A DNA stretch of 64,000 nucleotides from assembly GCF_039621805.1 (NCBI RefSeq), contig NZ_CP155074.1:1798001-1862000 (forward strand), in the 5' to 3' direction. Of this stretch, positions 39,123-49,170 are shown one piece after another. The translations under genes were made by a program, and so were the position numbers. Each line of letters opens with the position of its first letter. The stretch's first letter is position 1. Under the pieces are notes generated by a model. The model had not been told where the DNA came from. It made no database searches and worked only from the letters and a program-made list of their open reading frames with translations. The DNA is from Paraburkholderia sp. PREW-6R. GTDB taxonomy: Bacteria > Pseudomonadota > Gammaproteobacteria > Burkholderiales > Burkholderiaceae.

Positions 39123-40073
39123 ATGAAAACATCAAATTTGAAAGACGAGCGCGAGGCGCTTTTGCCATGTCCGTTCTGCGGATACTGGAATTGCAGTCTG
39201 TCGCTTAGGGCTGGCGCATGGAAGTTTGCCTACTGCCCTGACTGTCTTACTGAAGGCCCTGCGAGGGACAGCGATAGCGATGCCATCGCAGCATGGAACA
39301 CCCGCGCAACTCAGGCTTCCGAGGTAGAGCAAGCGCCCCATCCCTTCCTTACCTGGCAGCAAAAACAGGCTATCTCGCTGGCGTTGTCGTTTCTTCAAGA
39401 CAAAAACTTCACACAGGCTCGTGACGAAGCGGTAAAGGTCATCCGTGAATTGCTGGATGCGCCTGAGAAGGCTTACGAGGTGAAGCATCATCCGGAGCAG
39501 TCCGACCTTATTAATTTGGTGGTGAAACTGCAAACTATGCACAAACGCGCCACTGGAATGAAACTGCCCGATCAAGCTGCGTATCCAATGGCTAGGGCCA
39601 TTCTTCCCGCAGATAAAGCCTCCAATTTAGAACAAGCTCCGGTTGCATACCCCGACGCCAGAACACTTGAGCGCCTAAAAGCGAACCCGTTCGGAGGTTA
39701 TGCCGTATGGGGGTCGCCGTGCGACGGCTACGACGTTGCGATATATGCCGCGCCCGGCGCTCCCACTGCAGAGCAGGATAAGCGGGATGCGGAAGTCGAG
39801 CAGTTTCTGTCAGAGGTTCGCACCGAATTGATCCGCGCGCGCTCGAAGTTCCCCGGTGACCGGATCATGACCATTGCACTTGCCGAAGAATTCGGCGAAC
39901 TGTGCAAAGCAGTGCTCGACGAGAGCGCAGCGAACGTTCGGAAAGAAGCGATTCAAACCGCAGTCATGTGCGCTCGCGTGGTTCTCGACGGTGACGGATC
40001 GGTAGTCGCGTGGCGTGAAGAGCGCGGGCTAGACGCTCTCGCCGCAACCGCTCAATCGGAGGGGGAATCGTGA
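39123..40073 (+). CDS. Lar-like zinc-ribbon protein with C-terminal MazG-like part
   Basis: 316 aa. N-terminus: Lar-type zinc ribbon (LLPCPFCGY, then YCPDCLTEG and AIAAWNTRA), the family of restriction alleviation proteins. The C-terminal 95 residues (EVRTELIRARSKFPGDRIM, ALAEEFGELCKAVLDE) resemble MazG-type nucleotide pyrophosphohydrolases, with the E-E-x-x-E metal-binding pattern. The join of the two in one chain is of interest. Middle part is unassigned. Confidence 0.65.
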   Translation: MKTSNLKDEREALLPCPFCGYWNCSLSLRAGAWKFAYCPDCLTEGPARDSDSDAIAAWNTRATQASEVEQAPHPFLTWQQKQAISLALSFLQDKNFTQARDEAVKVIRELLDAPEKAYEVKHHPEQSDLINLVVKLQTMHKRATGMKLPDQAAYPMARAILPADKASNLEQAPVAYPDARTLERLKANPFGGYAVWGSPCDGYDVAIYAAPGAPTAEQDKRDAEVEQFLSEVRTELIRARSKFPGDRIMTIALAEEFGELCKAVLDESAANVRKEAIQTAVMCARVVLDGDGSVVAWREERGLDALAATAQSEGES

Positions 40074-40321
40074 GCAACGTCGAACAATTGCCCGTTAAGG
40101 GCGCCAGCGACCGCCCCGCGCCCAAGAAAATCATGCGCCCCTGTGATTGGGGATTGATCGTCGCCATTCGCGATATGGAAACACAGGTTGGCACGGTCGA
40201 GGCATACAACCGACTCTGCGACGCAGCCCAACAACTCAAGGCGAAGATCGACCGCGGCGACGCGCAGATCCAGAACCGTCTATTTGCGACCGATCCGAAG
40301 TGGATCTACCCGGCAGGCTGA
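40070..40321 (+). CDS. Small prophage protein, unknown
   Basis: 83 aa. Charged and helical (YNRLCDAAQQLKAKIDRGDAQ). Overlaps the Lar-like gene by four bases and is followed closely by the Ea22-like gene. No function can be assigned. Confidence 0.55.
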   Translation: MSNVEQLPVKGASDRPAPKKIMRPCDWGLIVAIRDMETQVGTVEAYNRLCDAAQQLKAKIDRGDAQIQNRLFATDPKWIYPAG

Positions 40322-40324
40322 ACC

Positions 40325-41359
40325 ATGACCACCAACACAACCAAGCAAGCTGAAGCGGAAATGATCGCCGAGATGAAGCGTGCCGCGCTGGCCGCGACGC
40401 CGCAGAGCATTGATACCGCACAACGCATCGAGCACTACGACGACGGCAGCCACATCGAATGCCCGGCATGCGGCGGCGAAGGTAACGTCGAGCTTGAAGC
40501 TGATTTCTGCAACTACGACGGCACAGCGATCGGCGTGCAGTTCTATGGCGTTGGCAATGCGCATGGCGCGGCTGAAGCGTATCTGCGCGCCGCGATGCCC
40601 GCAAACGTCTTGGCCCTGATCGAGCGGCTGGAACGTGCCGAAGCTGCCCTGCTATCTGCAAGCAAACCTGCAGCGCCAGCGCAATCGGGGGAGCGTCCCG
40701 ACCCGAAAGATATTCACGGCTGGTCCGTGACCGTCAACGTGAATGCCCAAGACATTCTGATGATCGGCCACAACAGCCTAAGCGGCATCGACAATATCGA
40801 AGATTTTGCGCAGGTCGTGCGCGATTGCGCCGAGCACCTTCTCTCGTTCATCGGAAAGCCCGAGGAATCCGCCGTGGTGCTGGACGATGAACGGGCCGAC
40901 GACCTGATCGAGCAGCAAGCCGCACGGATTGCCGCCCTCGAAGCCGCTGCAAAGGGCGAGCCGGTGGCGTACATCTGCGATGCGGGACTCGCGATTCTTG
41001 AGAAGCACACAGCATCTGCCTCCGATGTATCCGTATGGTCAAAGGACCACGCTGCTCCCGGCGATACCGCACTCTACCGTCATGCCGCCGCTACTGATAA
41101 CGGAGGCGGCCGGGATGCGTGGATCAGCGTCGATGAGCGGTTGCCAGATGAAGGTCAAAACGTCGCCTTCGTAGTCAGCAGCGCGAGCCCAACTTTCGCT
41201 TATCTGAACGGCAGGGTGCTCGGCGGATATTTCGGCCATGTCGCCAAACATCCGACGTTCAGCGTTCCGGGGCTGGGACTGCACGCATCGCACTGGATGC
41301 CCCTGCCCGCATCCCCGCAATCCACGGCGACGCCGCACGACGGCCAGGGGAAGGCGTGA
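40325..41359 (+). CDS. Ea22/DUF551-like prophage protein
   Basis: 344 aa. A small zinc-like CPACGGEGN (about 41-49), a helical middle (LIEQQAARIAALEAAAKGEP) and a C-terminal DUF551 domain (AWISVDERLPDEGQNVAF ... HASHWMPLP). This arrangement is that of Ea22-like early proteins in lambdoid prophages. Function unknown. Confidence 0.68.
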   Translation: MTTNTTKQAEAEMIAEMKRAALAATPQSIDTAQRIEHYDDGSHIECPACGGEGNVELEADFCNYDGTAIGVQFYGVGNAHGAAEAYLRAAMPANVLALIERLERAEAALLSASKPAAPAQSGERPDPKDIHGWSVTVNVNAQDILMIGHNSLSGIDNIEDFAQVVRDCAEHLLSFIGKPEESAVVLDDERADDLIEQQAARIAALEAAAKGEPVAYICDAGLAILEKHTASASDVSVWSKDHAAPGDTALYRHAAATDNGGGRDAWISVDERLPDEGQNVAFVVSSASPTFAYLNGRVLGGYFGHVAKHPTFSVPGLGLHASHWMPLPASPQSTATPHDGQGKA

Positions 41360-41361
41360 TG

Positions 41362-41580
41362 TCAGTGAGACGTGTCGGGCTTGTTCAGCAGAACGTCGAG
41401 GGATTCGATCGTCGCGTCGGGCATCACTTCGACGATCGCACCTTCAACGATCTTGTCATAAAGCCTTCCCCATTCAGGCGAAAGCACACGGACTTCATTG
41501 GCGTCGAGAATCAGCTCAAACAGGACGTTGGCGGCGTCCATGATCGCTTGCGCTTGAGTTTTGGATATGGGCTTTTTCAT
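41362..41580 (-). CDS. Small minus-strand protein, unknown
   Basis: 72 aa (KKPISKTQAQAIMDAANVLF ...), acidic, with a regular helical pattern. No Shine-Dalgarno is obvious. It is convergent with the Ea22-like gene and could be lysogenically expressed. Real coding status is likely but not certain. Confidence 0.5.
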   Translation of the reverse strand: MKKPISKTQAQAIMDAANVLFELILDANEVRVLSPEWGRLYDKIVEGAIVEVMPDATIESLDVLLNKPDTSH

Positions 41581-41676
41581 CCGTGTATTTAACGGCTTTA
41601 CTCACGAAATCTTTAATTGCATTGCCGAAGCAGCAAAGCAAATCCTAGAAGTAATGCGAAAACAGTGGGGTGTGAA

Positions 41677-42018
41677 ATGGACTTAGCGAAGGGAAAAAGA
41701 GTCAGCGCCACCGAGGCAGCGCAGGTCCTCGGCGTGCCGCGTTATGCGATCAGCCGGATCGACCGGGCAGGCGAGATCATTCAGCGTTACAAGCTCGGCC
41801 ACAAAACACACGTCTACGACCTCGAATCGCTCTACAAATTTCTCGCATCATGCCAATCGAAACCATTACAAAAGCCGGTCGTCGGCGCTACCGCTGGACG
41901 TTCGAACGAGTCATCGAGAGCAAGCGTGTCCGCAAAACCAAGCTCCTCCCTGCGGGAATTTCTGCGGCAGAAGCTGACAAGCTCGGGCGGCAATGGGACG
42001 CTGAGGTCTACGCGGTAG
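41677..42018 (+). CDS. xis: Excisionase-like DNA-binding protein
   Basis: 113 aa from the ATG at 41677. Residues 8-60 (VSATEAAQVLGVPRYAISRI, then YKLGHKTHVYDLESLYKFL) form a MerR/Xis-type winged helix. It overlaps the integrase gene by 169 bases in another frame, as xis and int do in lambda. The C-terminal part is low-complexity and dictated by the overlap. Confidence 0.7.
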   Translation: MDLAKGKRVSATEAAQVLGVPRYAISRIDRAGEIIQRYKLGHKTHVYDLESLYKFLASCQSKPLQKPVVGATAGRSNESSRASVSAKPSSSLREFLRQKLTSSGGNGTLRSTR

Positions 42019-42842
42019 AAACGGGCGCCAGAAAACAGGTAGTCACGATCGGCGAATGTGTTCGGCTCCACATCGAAGATGAAGGCCCAACTTGGAAGGA
42101 TTTCGAGACCCGCTGCCGGGTCATGAACAAGTACGCGCCCGAATACGAGAACCAAGACGCCCTGCATCTCTATGAGTGGTCGATCACCTTCGCGGGGTAT
42201 ATGCGCGCCAGCGTCGATCGAGACGGGCGGCCAAAGAAACCGATGAGCGACAAGACCATCAGCAACACGCTCGGCTATATCAGGGCAGCGATCAAGTACG
42301 CCTACAACAAAGGCAAGGTCGAGCATGACGAAACGGGAAAGATGGCGATCCCAAGGGTCGAGAACGAGCGCCACGTCTACAAGGTACGGCGCGAAATGCT
42401 CGCCATTGCCAAGGCATGTAAGCACCGCCAGACGCGTGCCGCCATCCGGGTCGCGTTTTATTCAGGCATGCGCCTAAGCGAAATCCTGAGAGCGAGAGTA
42501 ACGCGCGACGGGTTCTCTTTGTCGACGACAAAAAATGGTCGACCGCGCATCGTTCCGATTCATCCAAAAATTGCGGTGATCGCGCGCCGCGTGAAATTTA
42601 CGATCCAGCCTCACAAGCTGAAAGTCGAGTGGAACAAAGCCCGCAAGACCGCCGGCTATCCTGACGTCCGGTTTCACGATCTACGACATAGCGCCGCATC
42701 AGAGATGATTAATGCGGGTATTGACCTGTACACCGTCGGCGGTGTGCTCGGGCATAAGACGCCTGCATCGACGAAGCGTTATGCGCACCTGGTAACCGAG
42801 AGACTGGCCGGAGCAGTCGCAACTATCGGCACCCGTAAGTAG
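41850..42842 (+). CDS. int: Tyrosine-type phage integrase
   Basis: 330 aa. Catalytic residues of the tyrosine recombinase family are visible: R in SGMRLSEIL (about 209), K in TKNGRPR, HDLRHS (about 277), H in GHKTP and the nucleophile Y in KRYAHL (about 311). N-terminal arm-binding and core-binding domains are present. It is the gene nearest to selC, so it catalyses integration at the 3' end of that tRNA gene. Confidence 0.93.
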   Translation: MPIETITKAGRRRYRWTFERVIESKRVRKTKLLPAGISAAEADKLGRQWDAEVYAVETGARKQVVTIGECVRLHIEDEGPTWKDFETRCRVMNKYAPEYENQDALHLYEWSITFAGYMRASVDRDGRPKKPMSDKTISNTLGYIRAAIKYAYNKGKVEHDETGKMAIPRVENERHVYKVRREMLAIAKACKHRQTRAAIRVAFYSGMRLSEILRARVTRDGFSLSTTKNGRPRIVPIHPKIAVIARRVKFTIQPHKLKVEWNKARKTAGYPDVRFHDLRHSAASEMINAGIDLYTVGGVLGHKTPASTKRYAHLVTERLAGAVATIGTRK

Positions 42843-42931
42843 GACGCGAATTCTGGCTCGGGCAGAAAAACCCACACCCCGAGCGCGAATTGGATGATTT
42901 TCTAGAATGACGAGAATCGATGGAAGCCTTG
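42843..42931. other. Prophage end: attachment-site flank
   Basis: Region between integrase and selC. It has an inverted pair GCTCGGG (42856-42862) / CCCGAGC (42878-42884) and a repeated GCGAATT (42846, 42885). It probably holds the right att core plus integrase arm sites. The partner att site is outside the window, so the core cannot be set exactly. Confidence 0.5.
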
Positions 42932-43027
42932 TGGCGGAAGACAGCCGGAGTCGAACCGACCTGAGAACGTCTGACGTCCTCAACTGGGTTTGAAGCCCAG
43001 CCGCACCACCGGATGCGAATGCCTTCC
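42932..43027 (-). tRNA. selC: tRNA-Sec (anticodon TCA)
   Basis: 96 bases including CCA. Acceptor GGAAGGCA pairs with TGTCTTCC (8 bp, as in bacterial tRNA-Sec), anticodon loop CTTCAAA with TCA, and a long variable arm. T-arm GGTTCGACTCC. The 3' end lies beside the integrase gene; this is the probable prophage attachment site, which leaves selC intact. Confidence 0.95.
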
Positions 43028-43069
43028 ACAGTGATTGAAAAAACTCGGTATTGAATCGCGTGCCGCGCG

Positions 43070-44983
43070 TCAAAGCAGATCGTGCCAGCGAGTCTCCGCG
43101 CGCATCAGGTGAAGGCCACGGTGAAAGCGAGTATACCCAACGCGGTCGAAAAACTCTAAGAGCTGGATCGCACGTTTGCGCCCAAGGCCTGTAGCGTCGC
43201 GAAATGGCGCGGCCGCCACGGTGCCCGCGTTCTTGCGGGCCTCGTTCCCGGCGAGCGCCGCCAGTTCGCGGATCACGTCGGCATGGTAGAAAAGATCGCG
43301 TACTACCTGGAACAGCTCGCCTTGCCGGGCGAGCTTTCGCATCAACTGCCGCACGCGCTCCTCGGCGACACCTTGCGCGCTCGCGAGGTCGCGCACCCAG
43401 GGGGGATCGAAACGCCCCGCCTTGACCAGCGGCAAGAGCGCGGCGGCAAGGGTGCGATCCGCTTCATCGAGCGTGACCGCGTGGCCCGGCATGTGCAGCC
43501 ACGGCCCATTCCTGACGATGTCGCCGCGTGCCGCCGCATCGTCGACGAGCGCACGCCATAGCGCTTCGTCGAGCAACGGCGCGGCGATGCGCCGCAAGCG
43601 CGACAGGTCCGGCCCGAGTTCGTCCGGCGAGCGCTCGTGAAAATGGACGAGCGCGGCCGTGAGTCGCCCTCCGAGCGCCTGCCAGGCGTCGTCCGCAATC
43701 AGCAGCGCATCGCCTCCGGCCAACTCAACGGTTCGCGTGGCGGACGGCAACGCGAGCGCGTCGGCGGCCATCCCTGTCAAGCGTTCCAGCAGCGCCCGGC
43801 GCAATCCGTGCGGCGCGCGCGCGAACAGTGCATCGAGCTTACCTGTGTCGAGCATGATCTGGAGCGCGTCGAGCCACGCAAGGCGCTCAGCCGAGCGACG
43901 TTTGCGCGACGGCGCAAATGGATCGAGCACATGGCCACCGCCAACGGTCCGGCTCGCCTGTGCATTGCGCACGACGAAGCGATCCCCCGGCACTGCGCAC
44001 ACCGGCCGCTCGAACACGAGTTGCACACGGCCGCGCTGCCCCGCTTCGAGTCGGTCGTGATCGAGCAATGCGACGTGGGCAACCTGATGTTGGGTGCCGA
44101 GATGTACATGCAACGGTGTCCAATGTTCGAGCGCGAGCGGCGCGTCGGCGAGAAGCGAAAGCGTTACGTCGATACGTTCCGATGTCTGTGACAGGCGCGG
44201 ATCGACAATCCAGTCGCCCCGGTCAATTGCGCTCTTGTCGATGCCGGCGAGATTCAGCGCGCAGCGCTCGCCCGCTCGTCCCGCGTCCGCCGGCCGGTTC
44301 TGCGCGTGGATGCTGCGTAGGCGCACGAGCTCGTTTTTCGGCGCGAGCAGCATGGTGTCGCCGCTCTTCACACGCCCCGACACCACCGTGCCCGTCACGA
44401 TCGTGCCTTGTCCAGACAGCGTGAACACGCGGTCGATCGCGAGACGGAACAGGCCGTCGTCATGCTTCATTCGCCATGCTTCGGCGGCATCGTGCAAATG
44501 CGCTTTCAATGCGGCAACGCCGGGATCGTCGGCACGGGTGGCGCACGTCTCGAACACGGGTGCGTGCTGTAACACGCTGCCGGCTACAAACGCCGCAATT
44601 TCCTCATGCACGTCCCGCAGGCGCGCTGCATCCACACGATCGATTTTGGTCAACGCAATGGCGCCGCGCCCGATGCCGAGCAGTTCGACGATCGCCAGAT
44701 GCTCGCGCGTTTGCGGCATCACGCCGTCGTCCGCGGCGATCACGAGCAGCGCGAAGTCGATGCCGCTCGCGCCCGCTGTCATGGTGTGAACGAGCTTCTC
44801 GTGGCCCGGCACATCGATCAGGCCAAGCACGTCACCGTTATCCAGCGGCACATACGCGTACCCCAATTCGATCGAGATACCGCGCGCTTTTTCTTCCTTC
44901 AGCCGATCGGTGTCGACGCCGGATAGCGCCTTCACCAAGCTCGTTTTGCCGTGGTCGATATGCCCGGCTGTTCCAACGATCAT
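43070..44983 (-). CDS. selB: Selenocysteine-specific elongation factor SelB
   Basis: 637 aa. GTPase motifs: G1 GHIDHGKTS (residues 7-15), G3 DVPGHE (about 58), G4-like TKID. EF-Tu-like domains follow, then C-terminal winged helices that bind the SECIS hairpin. It brings Sec-tRNA to UGA codons such as that in fdoG. It lies directly between selA and selC. Confidence 0.95.
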   Translation of the reverse strand: MIVGTAGHIDHGKTSLVKALSGVDTDRLKEEKARGISIELGYAYVPLDNGDVLGLIDVPGHEKLVHTMTAGASGIDFALLVIAADDGVMPQTREHLAIVELLGIGRGAIALTKIDRVDAARLRDVHEEIAAFVAGSVLQHAPVFETCATRADDPGVAALKAHLHDAAEAWRMKHDDGLFRLAIDRVFTLSGQGTIVTGTVVSGRVKSGDTMLLAPKNELVRLRSIHAQNRPADAGRAGERCALNLAGIDKSAIDRGDWIVDPRLSQTSERIDVTLSLLADAPLALEHWTPLHVHLGTQHQVAHVALLDHDRLEAGQRGRVQLVFERPVCAVPGDRFVVRNAQASRTVGGGHVLDPFAPSRKRRSAERLAWLDALQIMLDTGKLDALFARAPHGLRRALLERLTGMAADALALPSATRTVELAGGDALLIADDAWQALGGRLTAALVHFHERSPDELGPDLSRLRRIAAPLLDEALWRALVDDAAARGDIVRNGPWLHMPGHAVTLDEADRTLAAALLPLVKAGRFDPPWVRDLASAQGVAEERVRQLMRKLARQGELFQVVRDLFYHADVIRELAALAGNEARKNAGTVAAAPFRDATGLGRKRAIQLLEFFDRVGYTRFHRGLHLMRAETRWHDLL

Positions 44984-45003
44984 GCGTACCTGCCCTTCCT
45001 GTG

Positions 45004-46431
45004 CTACGGGTTACCCTGCAATTGCGCAATCAGCTGCGCTTCGTCCGCCGCTTCGAGACAGCGCAGATCGAGGCGCAACGCGTCGTCTGCAATGCGGCCA
45101 ATCACGGGCCTCGGCATTTCGCGCAGCAGTTTTTCCAGCGCGAGCAGATGGCGGCCGCCGCGTTTGCCGTCAGCGGTCCGGATGACGAGGCCGTGGCTCG
45201 GCAGCACGTCGACGGGCAACGCGCCGCTGCCAATCTGGCTGAACATCGGCTCTGCCACCACTGTGTAGCGTTCGCCGACCGCACGCTGCAATGCGGGCAG
45301 CACGCGCTCCGCGACAACGCGGATGTCGTCGGCGGGACGCGTCAGCAGGCGCAGCGTGGTGAGGCGCTCAGTGAGCTTTTCAGGCGCACGATACAGTTGC
45401 AACACCGGCTCGAGCGCAGCGAGCGTCAGTTTGCCGACGCGCAGCGCGCGCTTGAGCGGATGCTTCTTGATCTTCGCGACCAGATCACGCCTTCCGACGA
45501 TCAGGCCGGCTTGCGGACCGCCGAGCAATTTATCGCCGCTGAACGTGACGAGATCGGCGCCCGCCTCGATGGTTTCGCGCACGGTCGGCTCGCGCGGCAA
45601 GCCCCATTGGCTCAGATCGACGAGCGTGCCGCTGCCGAGATCGACCGCGACCGCCACGCCCCGCGCGCGGCCGAGCGGCGCGAGTTCGTCCAGCCCGACT
45701 TCTTTCGTGAATCCGTTGATCGCGTAGTTACTCGCGTGGACCTTCATCAACAACGCCGTATTGGGACCGATCGCTTCCGCATAGTCTTTCAGATGCGTGC
45801 GATTGGTCGTGCCGACCTCTCGCAACTTCGCCCCGGCACGGCTCATGATGTCGGGAATACGGAACGCTCCGCCGATTTCAACCAGCTCGCCCCGCGACAC
45901 GATCACTTCTTTTCTCGACGCCAACGCAGACAGCGTGAGCAGCACGGCAGCCGCATTGTTGTTGACCACGGTGGCCGCTTCCGCGCCGGTCAGCTCGCAA
46001 ATCAGTTCGTCGATCAGATCGTCGCGATCGCCGCGTTTGCCGGTGCCGAGATCGAACTCCAGATTGACGGGCTGAGTGAGCGCCTTGACGACGGCGTGCA
46101 CGGCCTCGTCTGGCAACAGCGCGCGACCCAGATTGGTATGCAGCACGGTGCCGGTCAGATTGAATACACTGCGCAAGCGGGACTCGTTGCGACGGCGCAG
46201 CGCAGCCTCGACCGTTGCGCGCAGCGGGGTGGTGTCGAGCGCGCTCACGGATGCCTCGCCCGACTGCGCGCTGATACGCCAGTTGTCCAGCGCCCGACGC
46301 ACCGCGCCCAGCACCTGCGTGCGCCCGTATTCGCCGAGCAGCGCGGCAAATTCCGCCGACGCCATGATCTTCTCCACTGACGGCACGCGCGCCATTAGCG
46401 CCCGCAACTCAGCGCCGCTTACATCGCTCAC
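45004..46431 (-). CDS. selA: L-seryl-tRNA(Sec) selenium transferase
   Basis: 475 aa, the usual length. PLP-enzyme with the lysine in [13 protein letters not shown] (about residue 299); N-terminal [14 protein letters not shown] and [16 protein letters not shown] are family hallmarks. Converts Ser-tRNA(Sec) to Sec-tRNA(Sec) with selenophosphate. 20 bases separate it from selB; both are in one operon with fdhE. Confidence 0.96.
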   Translation of the reverse strand: MSDVSGAELRALMARVPSVEKIMASAEFAALLGEYGRTQVLGAVRRALDNWRISAQSGEASVSALDTTPLRATVEAALRRRNESRLRSVFNLTGTVLHTNLGRALLPDEAVHAVVKALTQPVNLEFDLGTGKRGDRDDLIDELICELTGAEAATVVNNNAAAVLLTLSALASRKEVIVSRGELVEIGGAFRIPDIMSRAGAKLREVGTTNRTHLKDYAEAIGPNTALLMKVHASNYAINGFTKEVGLDELAPLGRARGVAVAVDLGSGTLVDLSQWGLPREPTVRETIEAGADLVTFSGDKLLGGPQAGLIVGRRDLVAKIKKHPLKRALRVGKLTLAALEPVLQLYRAPEKLTERLTTLRLLTRPADDIRVVAERVLPALQRAVGERYTVVAEPMFSQIGSGALPVDVLPSHGLVIRTADGKRGGRHLLALEKLLREMPRPVIGRIADDALRLDLRCLEAADEAQLIAQLQGNP

Positions 46432-46446
46432 GAGGCTATCCTTTGT

Positions 46447-47466
46447 TTAATGGGACCCGGAGCCGCCGGAGCCATCTGACCCGCCGGGCGGTTCAGCCGC
46501 GTCCTCGGCCTGCTCCGGCCATAGCCACGGATGCAGCGACGCTCGCTGATAACCCTCGGCTCCCATCAGCAGATCCAGTGTGAGACTGGCGAGGTCGTCC
46601 GCGAACGGTTCGAAATCGTAGTCTTTCGACTGAATGCCGATTTTGCGGTAAGTATGGCACTCGTCGCACGATTCCGCCTTCAAGGCTGCGTTTTTCGACT
46701 CAGTCTCACGGGTGGCCGTGTCGGCATCGGACGAGCCGACTGCATGATAGGCGATCCCCTTCGTCGAATCGCAGTTCGAGCATTTCGAGCGGACCATGTG
46801 CCATTCGGTCGAACACAGACCGCATTGCAGATAGCGATAATTGTCGTAAGCGCCGCCCACCCGCACGATGCTCGCCACCGGATGCGAGCCGCAAACCGGA
46901 CACAGCCCGAGCGTTTCGAGGTACGGCACCGCGCGCTTGTCGATGTCGGCAGCGAGATCGGTCCACACCACCTGCAGCGCGGCCATCAGGAACGGCGCGC
47001 TCGCCGGATCGACCTCGTCGAAGCGCTGCGCGAAGATCGCGTCGGCCTGGGCTTCCAGCGCGGCGTGATCCAGCGCGCGCAATTTGCCCAGTAACGCTTC
47101 GAGCGGCGGCGTGAGCGGGCCCGCGGCTTCCACCTTGTCGAGCAACTGGAGCAGTACGTCGCGCCATGCCGGGTCGCGCACACCGGAAAGCGCCGGGACC
47201 AGCGGCATGGAATGCTCCTGCGCGCTCGCGATCAGTTCGGCGCTCGGCGCCTGCGCCTTGAAACCGGTTATCACCGCCTGTTGCGCGTCGGCCAGCACGG
47301 CCATCAGGCGCAAATAGCCGCCGATCGGATTGTTGAGCGCCGCCAGCTGGCGCAAGCGCGCCGCGCGCGGCGCGAAAACACCGAGCCGTTCCGGCGTGCG
47401 GATGCGGGGAATCGCCGTGTGATCGAGCGATTCGATATCGCCGGCTTCGAGAATGCGTTGAACCAC
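46447..47466 (-). CDS. fdhE: Formate dehydrogenase accessory protein FdhE
   Basis: 339 aa. It has the cysteine pairs of FdhE, CPVCGS (about 191), CGLCSTEW, CSNC and CDECH, which bind iron and are needed for activation of respiratory formate dehydrogenase. The C-terminus is Gly/Ser-rich. Located between fdoI and selA on the same strand. Confidence 0.93.
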   Translation of the reverse strand: MVQRILEAGDIESLDHTAIPRIRTPERLGVFAPRAARLRQLAALNNPIGGYLRLMAVLADAQQAVITGFKAQAPSAELIASAQEHSMPLVPALSGVRDPAWRDVLLQLLDKVEAAGPLTPPLEALLGKLRALDHAALEAQADAIFAQRFDEVDPASAPFLMAALQVVWTDLAADIDKRAVPYLETLGLCPVCGSHPVASIVRVGGAYDNYRYLQCGLCSTEWHMVRSKCSNCDSTKGIAYHAVGSSDADTATRETESKNAALKAESCDECHTYRKIGIQSKDYDFEPFADDLASLTLDLLMGAEGYQRASLHPWLWPEQAEDAAEPPGGSDGSGGSGSH

Positions 47467-47491
47467 GATTTCGACCTCTGAAAACTGAAAG

Positions 47492-47523
47492 GCCGCCGCT
47501 GTTCGTCGAACAAGGGCGGCGGC
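47492..47523 (-). promoter_or_regulatory. Intercistronic hairpin between fdoI and fdhE
   Basis: Stem GCCGCCGC (47492-47499) / GCGGCGGC (47516-47523) with an inner GTTC/GAAC stem. No clear U-run follows on the minus strand. It may stop part of the transcription or protect the fdoGHI mRNA, giving less fdhE-selAB product than enzyme. Confidence 0.5.
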
Positions 47524-47565
47524 TCGGAGTGCGGTAACGGCCGGTTGCTACCGGCTATCTACCGA

Positions 47566-48231
47566 CTATTTGTCGATGATTTCCTTGAACCAGTTCGGGT
47601 GATGCTTTCTGGCCCAGCCATAAGTCACGGTGCCGCGCGTCATTGCACCGATCGAGCCTTTGATCCACAGCCCGGCATAGATATGCACGACGATGCCGAC
47701 GATCAGCACGAACGCCGCTGCCGCATGAACGAGCGCGGCCAGCCGGATGATCTCGATCGGAAAGTAGAACGAGAAGTACCGCCGCCAGATCACGACACCA
47801 CTGGCCATCAGCGCGAGCAGGCAGATCACCATCGTGAAAAATAGCAGCTTCTGGCCGGCATTGTATTTCCCGATCGCCGGTAACTTATCTTCGCGATTGT
47901 TCAGCACGTCGCCGATCTGCTTCATCCACTGAATGTCGGCACGGTCCAGATAGTTGTGATGCCAGAACCGCAACGCGAGAATCATGAACGAAACGAACAT
48001 TACGCAGCCGACGAACGGATGCAGAATGCGCGTCCACTGCCCGCCGCCGAAGATCGCATACAGCCACGACATGGCCGGATGAAACATGGCGAGGCCCGAC
48101 AGCGCCAGCAACACGAACGTGATCGCCGTGATCCAGTGATTGGTCCGCTCATTCGGCGTGTAGCGCAGAATCAGGCTGTGGCCTTTCACATCCTTGAGTT
48201 CACCGTGACGATCGTGCTCAGCGTGTTTCAT
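47566..48231 (-). CDS. fdoI: Formate dehydrogenase gamma subunit (cytochrome b556)
   Basis: 221 aa. Four membrane segments (for example [34 protein letters not shown]), with histidines placed for two b haems as in FdnI/FdoI. It passes electrons from the beta subunit to quinone. Start overlaps the fdoH stop by four bases. Confidence 0.93.
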   Translation of the reverse strand: MKHAEHDRHGELKDVKGHSLILRYTPNERTNHWITAITFVLLALSGLAMFHPAMSWLYAIFGGGQWTRILHPFVGCVMFVSFMILALRFWHHNYLDRADIQWMKQIGDVLNNREDKLPAIGKYNAGQKLLFFTMVICLLALMASGVVIWRRYFSFYFPIEIIRLAALVHAAAAFVLIVGIVVHIYAGLWIKGSIGAMTRGTVTYGWARKHHPNWFKEIIDK

Positions 48232-49160
48232 TGCGATACCTCCCGCGAACGGCGTGCCTCGTTGGCTTCGTCGGCTTCATGCTGCGCTTCGGCTTCGTCC
48301 GCTTCACTCACCTCGTTCGGACCGACGCGCGTGTAGTGGAAGAAACCGGCCACCGCCGCGAACGCAATGCCCGCGAGCGCCAACGGTTTCGCGAGACCTT
48401 TCCAGATGGCGACCATTGCGCTGATCTTCGGATTCTGCGGCAAGCCGTGATACAGCGTGGGCTTGTCGGCGTGATGCAGCACGTACATGACATGCGTGCC
48501 GCCCACGCCGGCGGGATCGTACAAACCGGCATTCTGGAAACCGCGCTCTTTCAGATCTTCGATCCGGTCGGACGCCTGCTGCTTCATGTCTTCCTTGGTG
48601 CCGAACATGATGGCGCCCGTCGGACAGGTCTTCACGCAAGCCGGTTCCTGACCCACCGCCACGCGGTCGGAACACAGCGTGCATTTGTACGCACGGTTGT
48701 CCTGCTTCGAAATACGCGGGACGTTGAACGGACAGCCTGTCACGCAGTAGCCGCAGCCGATGCAGTTTTCCTCGTGAAAATCCACGATACCGTTCGTGTA
48801 CTGGACGATCGCGCCTGGCGACGGACACGCCTTCAGACAGCCCGGATCCTCGCAATGCATGCAGCCGTCCTTGCGGATCAGCCACTCCAGATCGCCCTCG
48901 GGATTCTCGTATTCCGAGAAACGCATGACTGTCCATGAATGCTCGGACAGATCACGCGGGTTGTCGTACACGCCCGTGGTGACGCCGATGTCGTCGCGCA
49001 GGTCGTTCCACTCCATGCACGCGGTCTGACACGCCTTGCAGCCGATGCATTTCGACACATCGATGAGCTTGGCGACCGTGCCCGTGATCGGCTCGCGCAC
49101 CTGCGTTTGCGGGACGGTCGTGGCCGAGAGGCGTTTGATATCAAGTGATTGCAGTGCCAT
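48228..49160 (-). CDS. fdoH: Formate dehydrogenase iron-sulfur beta subunit
   Basis: 310 aa. Sixteen cysteines in four ferredoxin-type groups ([43 protein letters not shown] ... CVKTC) bind four [4Fe-4S] clusters. A C-terminal membrane helix ([20 protein letters not shown], about residue 260) anchors it. Charged tail follows. Part of the fdoGHI set; 10 bases after fdoG. Confidence 0.95.
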   Translation of the reverse strand: MALQSLDIKRLSATTVPQTQVREPITGTVAKLIDVSKCIGCKACQTACMEWNDLRDDIGVTTGVYDNPRDLSEHSWTVMRFSEYENPEGDLEWLIRKDGCMHCEDPGCLKACPSPGAIVQYTNGIVDFHEENCIGCGYCVTGCPFNVPRISKQDNRAYKCTLCSDRVAVGQEPACVKTCPTGAIMFGTKEDMKQQASDRIEDLKERGFQNAGLYDPAGVGGTHVMYVLHHADKPTLYHGLPQNPKISAMVAIWKGLAKPLALAGIAFAAVAGFFHYTRVGPNEVSEADEAEAQHEADEANEARRSREVSQ

Positions 49161-49170
49161 CTCTAATTCC

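Noticed and set aside
41356-41592. Plus-strand frame of 78 codons
   Set aside because: Antisense to the more regular 72-aa minus-strand frame; composition fits a shadow.
1-42931. A transposable Mu-like prophage
   Set aside because: Only the tail and baseplate are Mu-like. There is no MuA/MuB-type transposase, and a tyrosine integrase sits beside a tRNA gene.
44476-46380. 634-codon plus-strand frame
   Set aside because: Antisense shadow of selB and selA, with no domain and a typical shadow composition.
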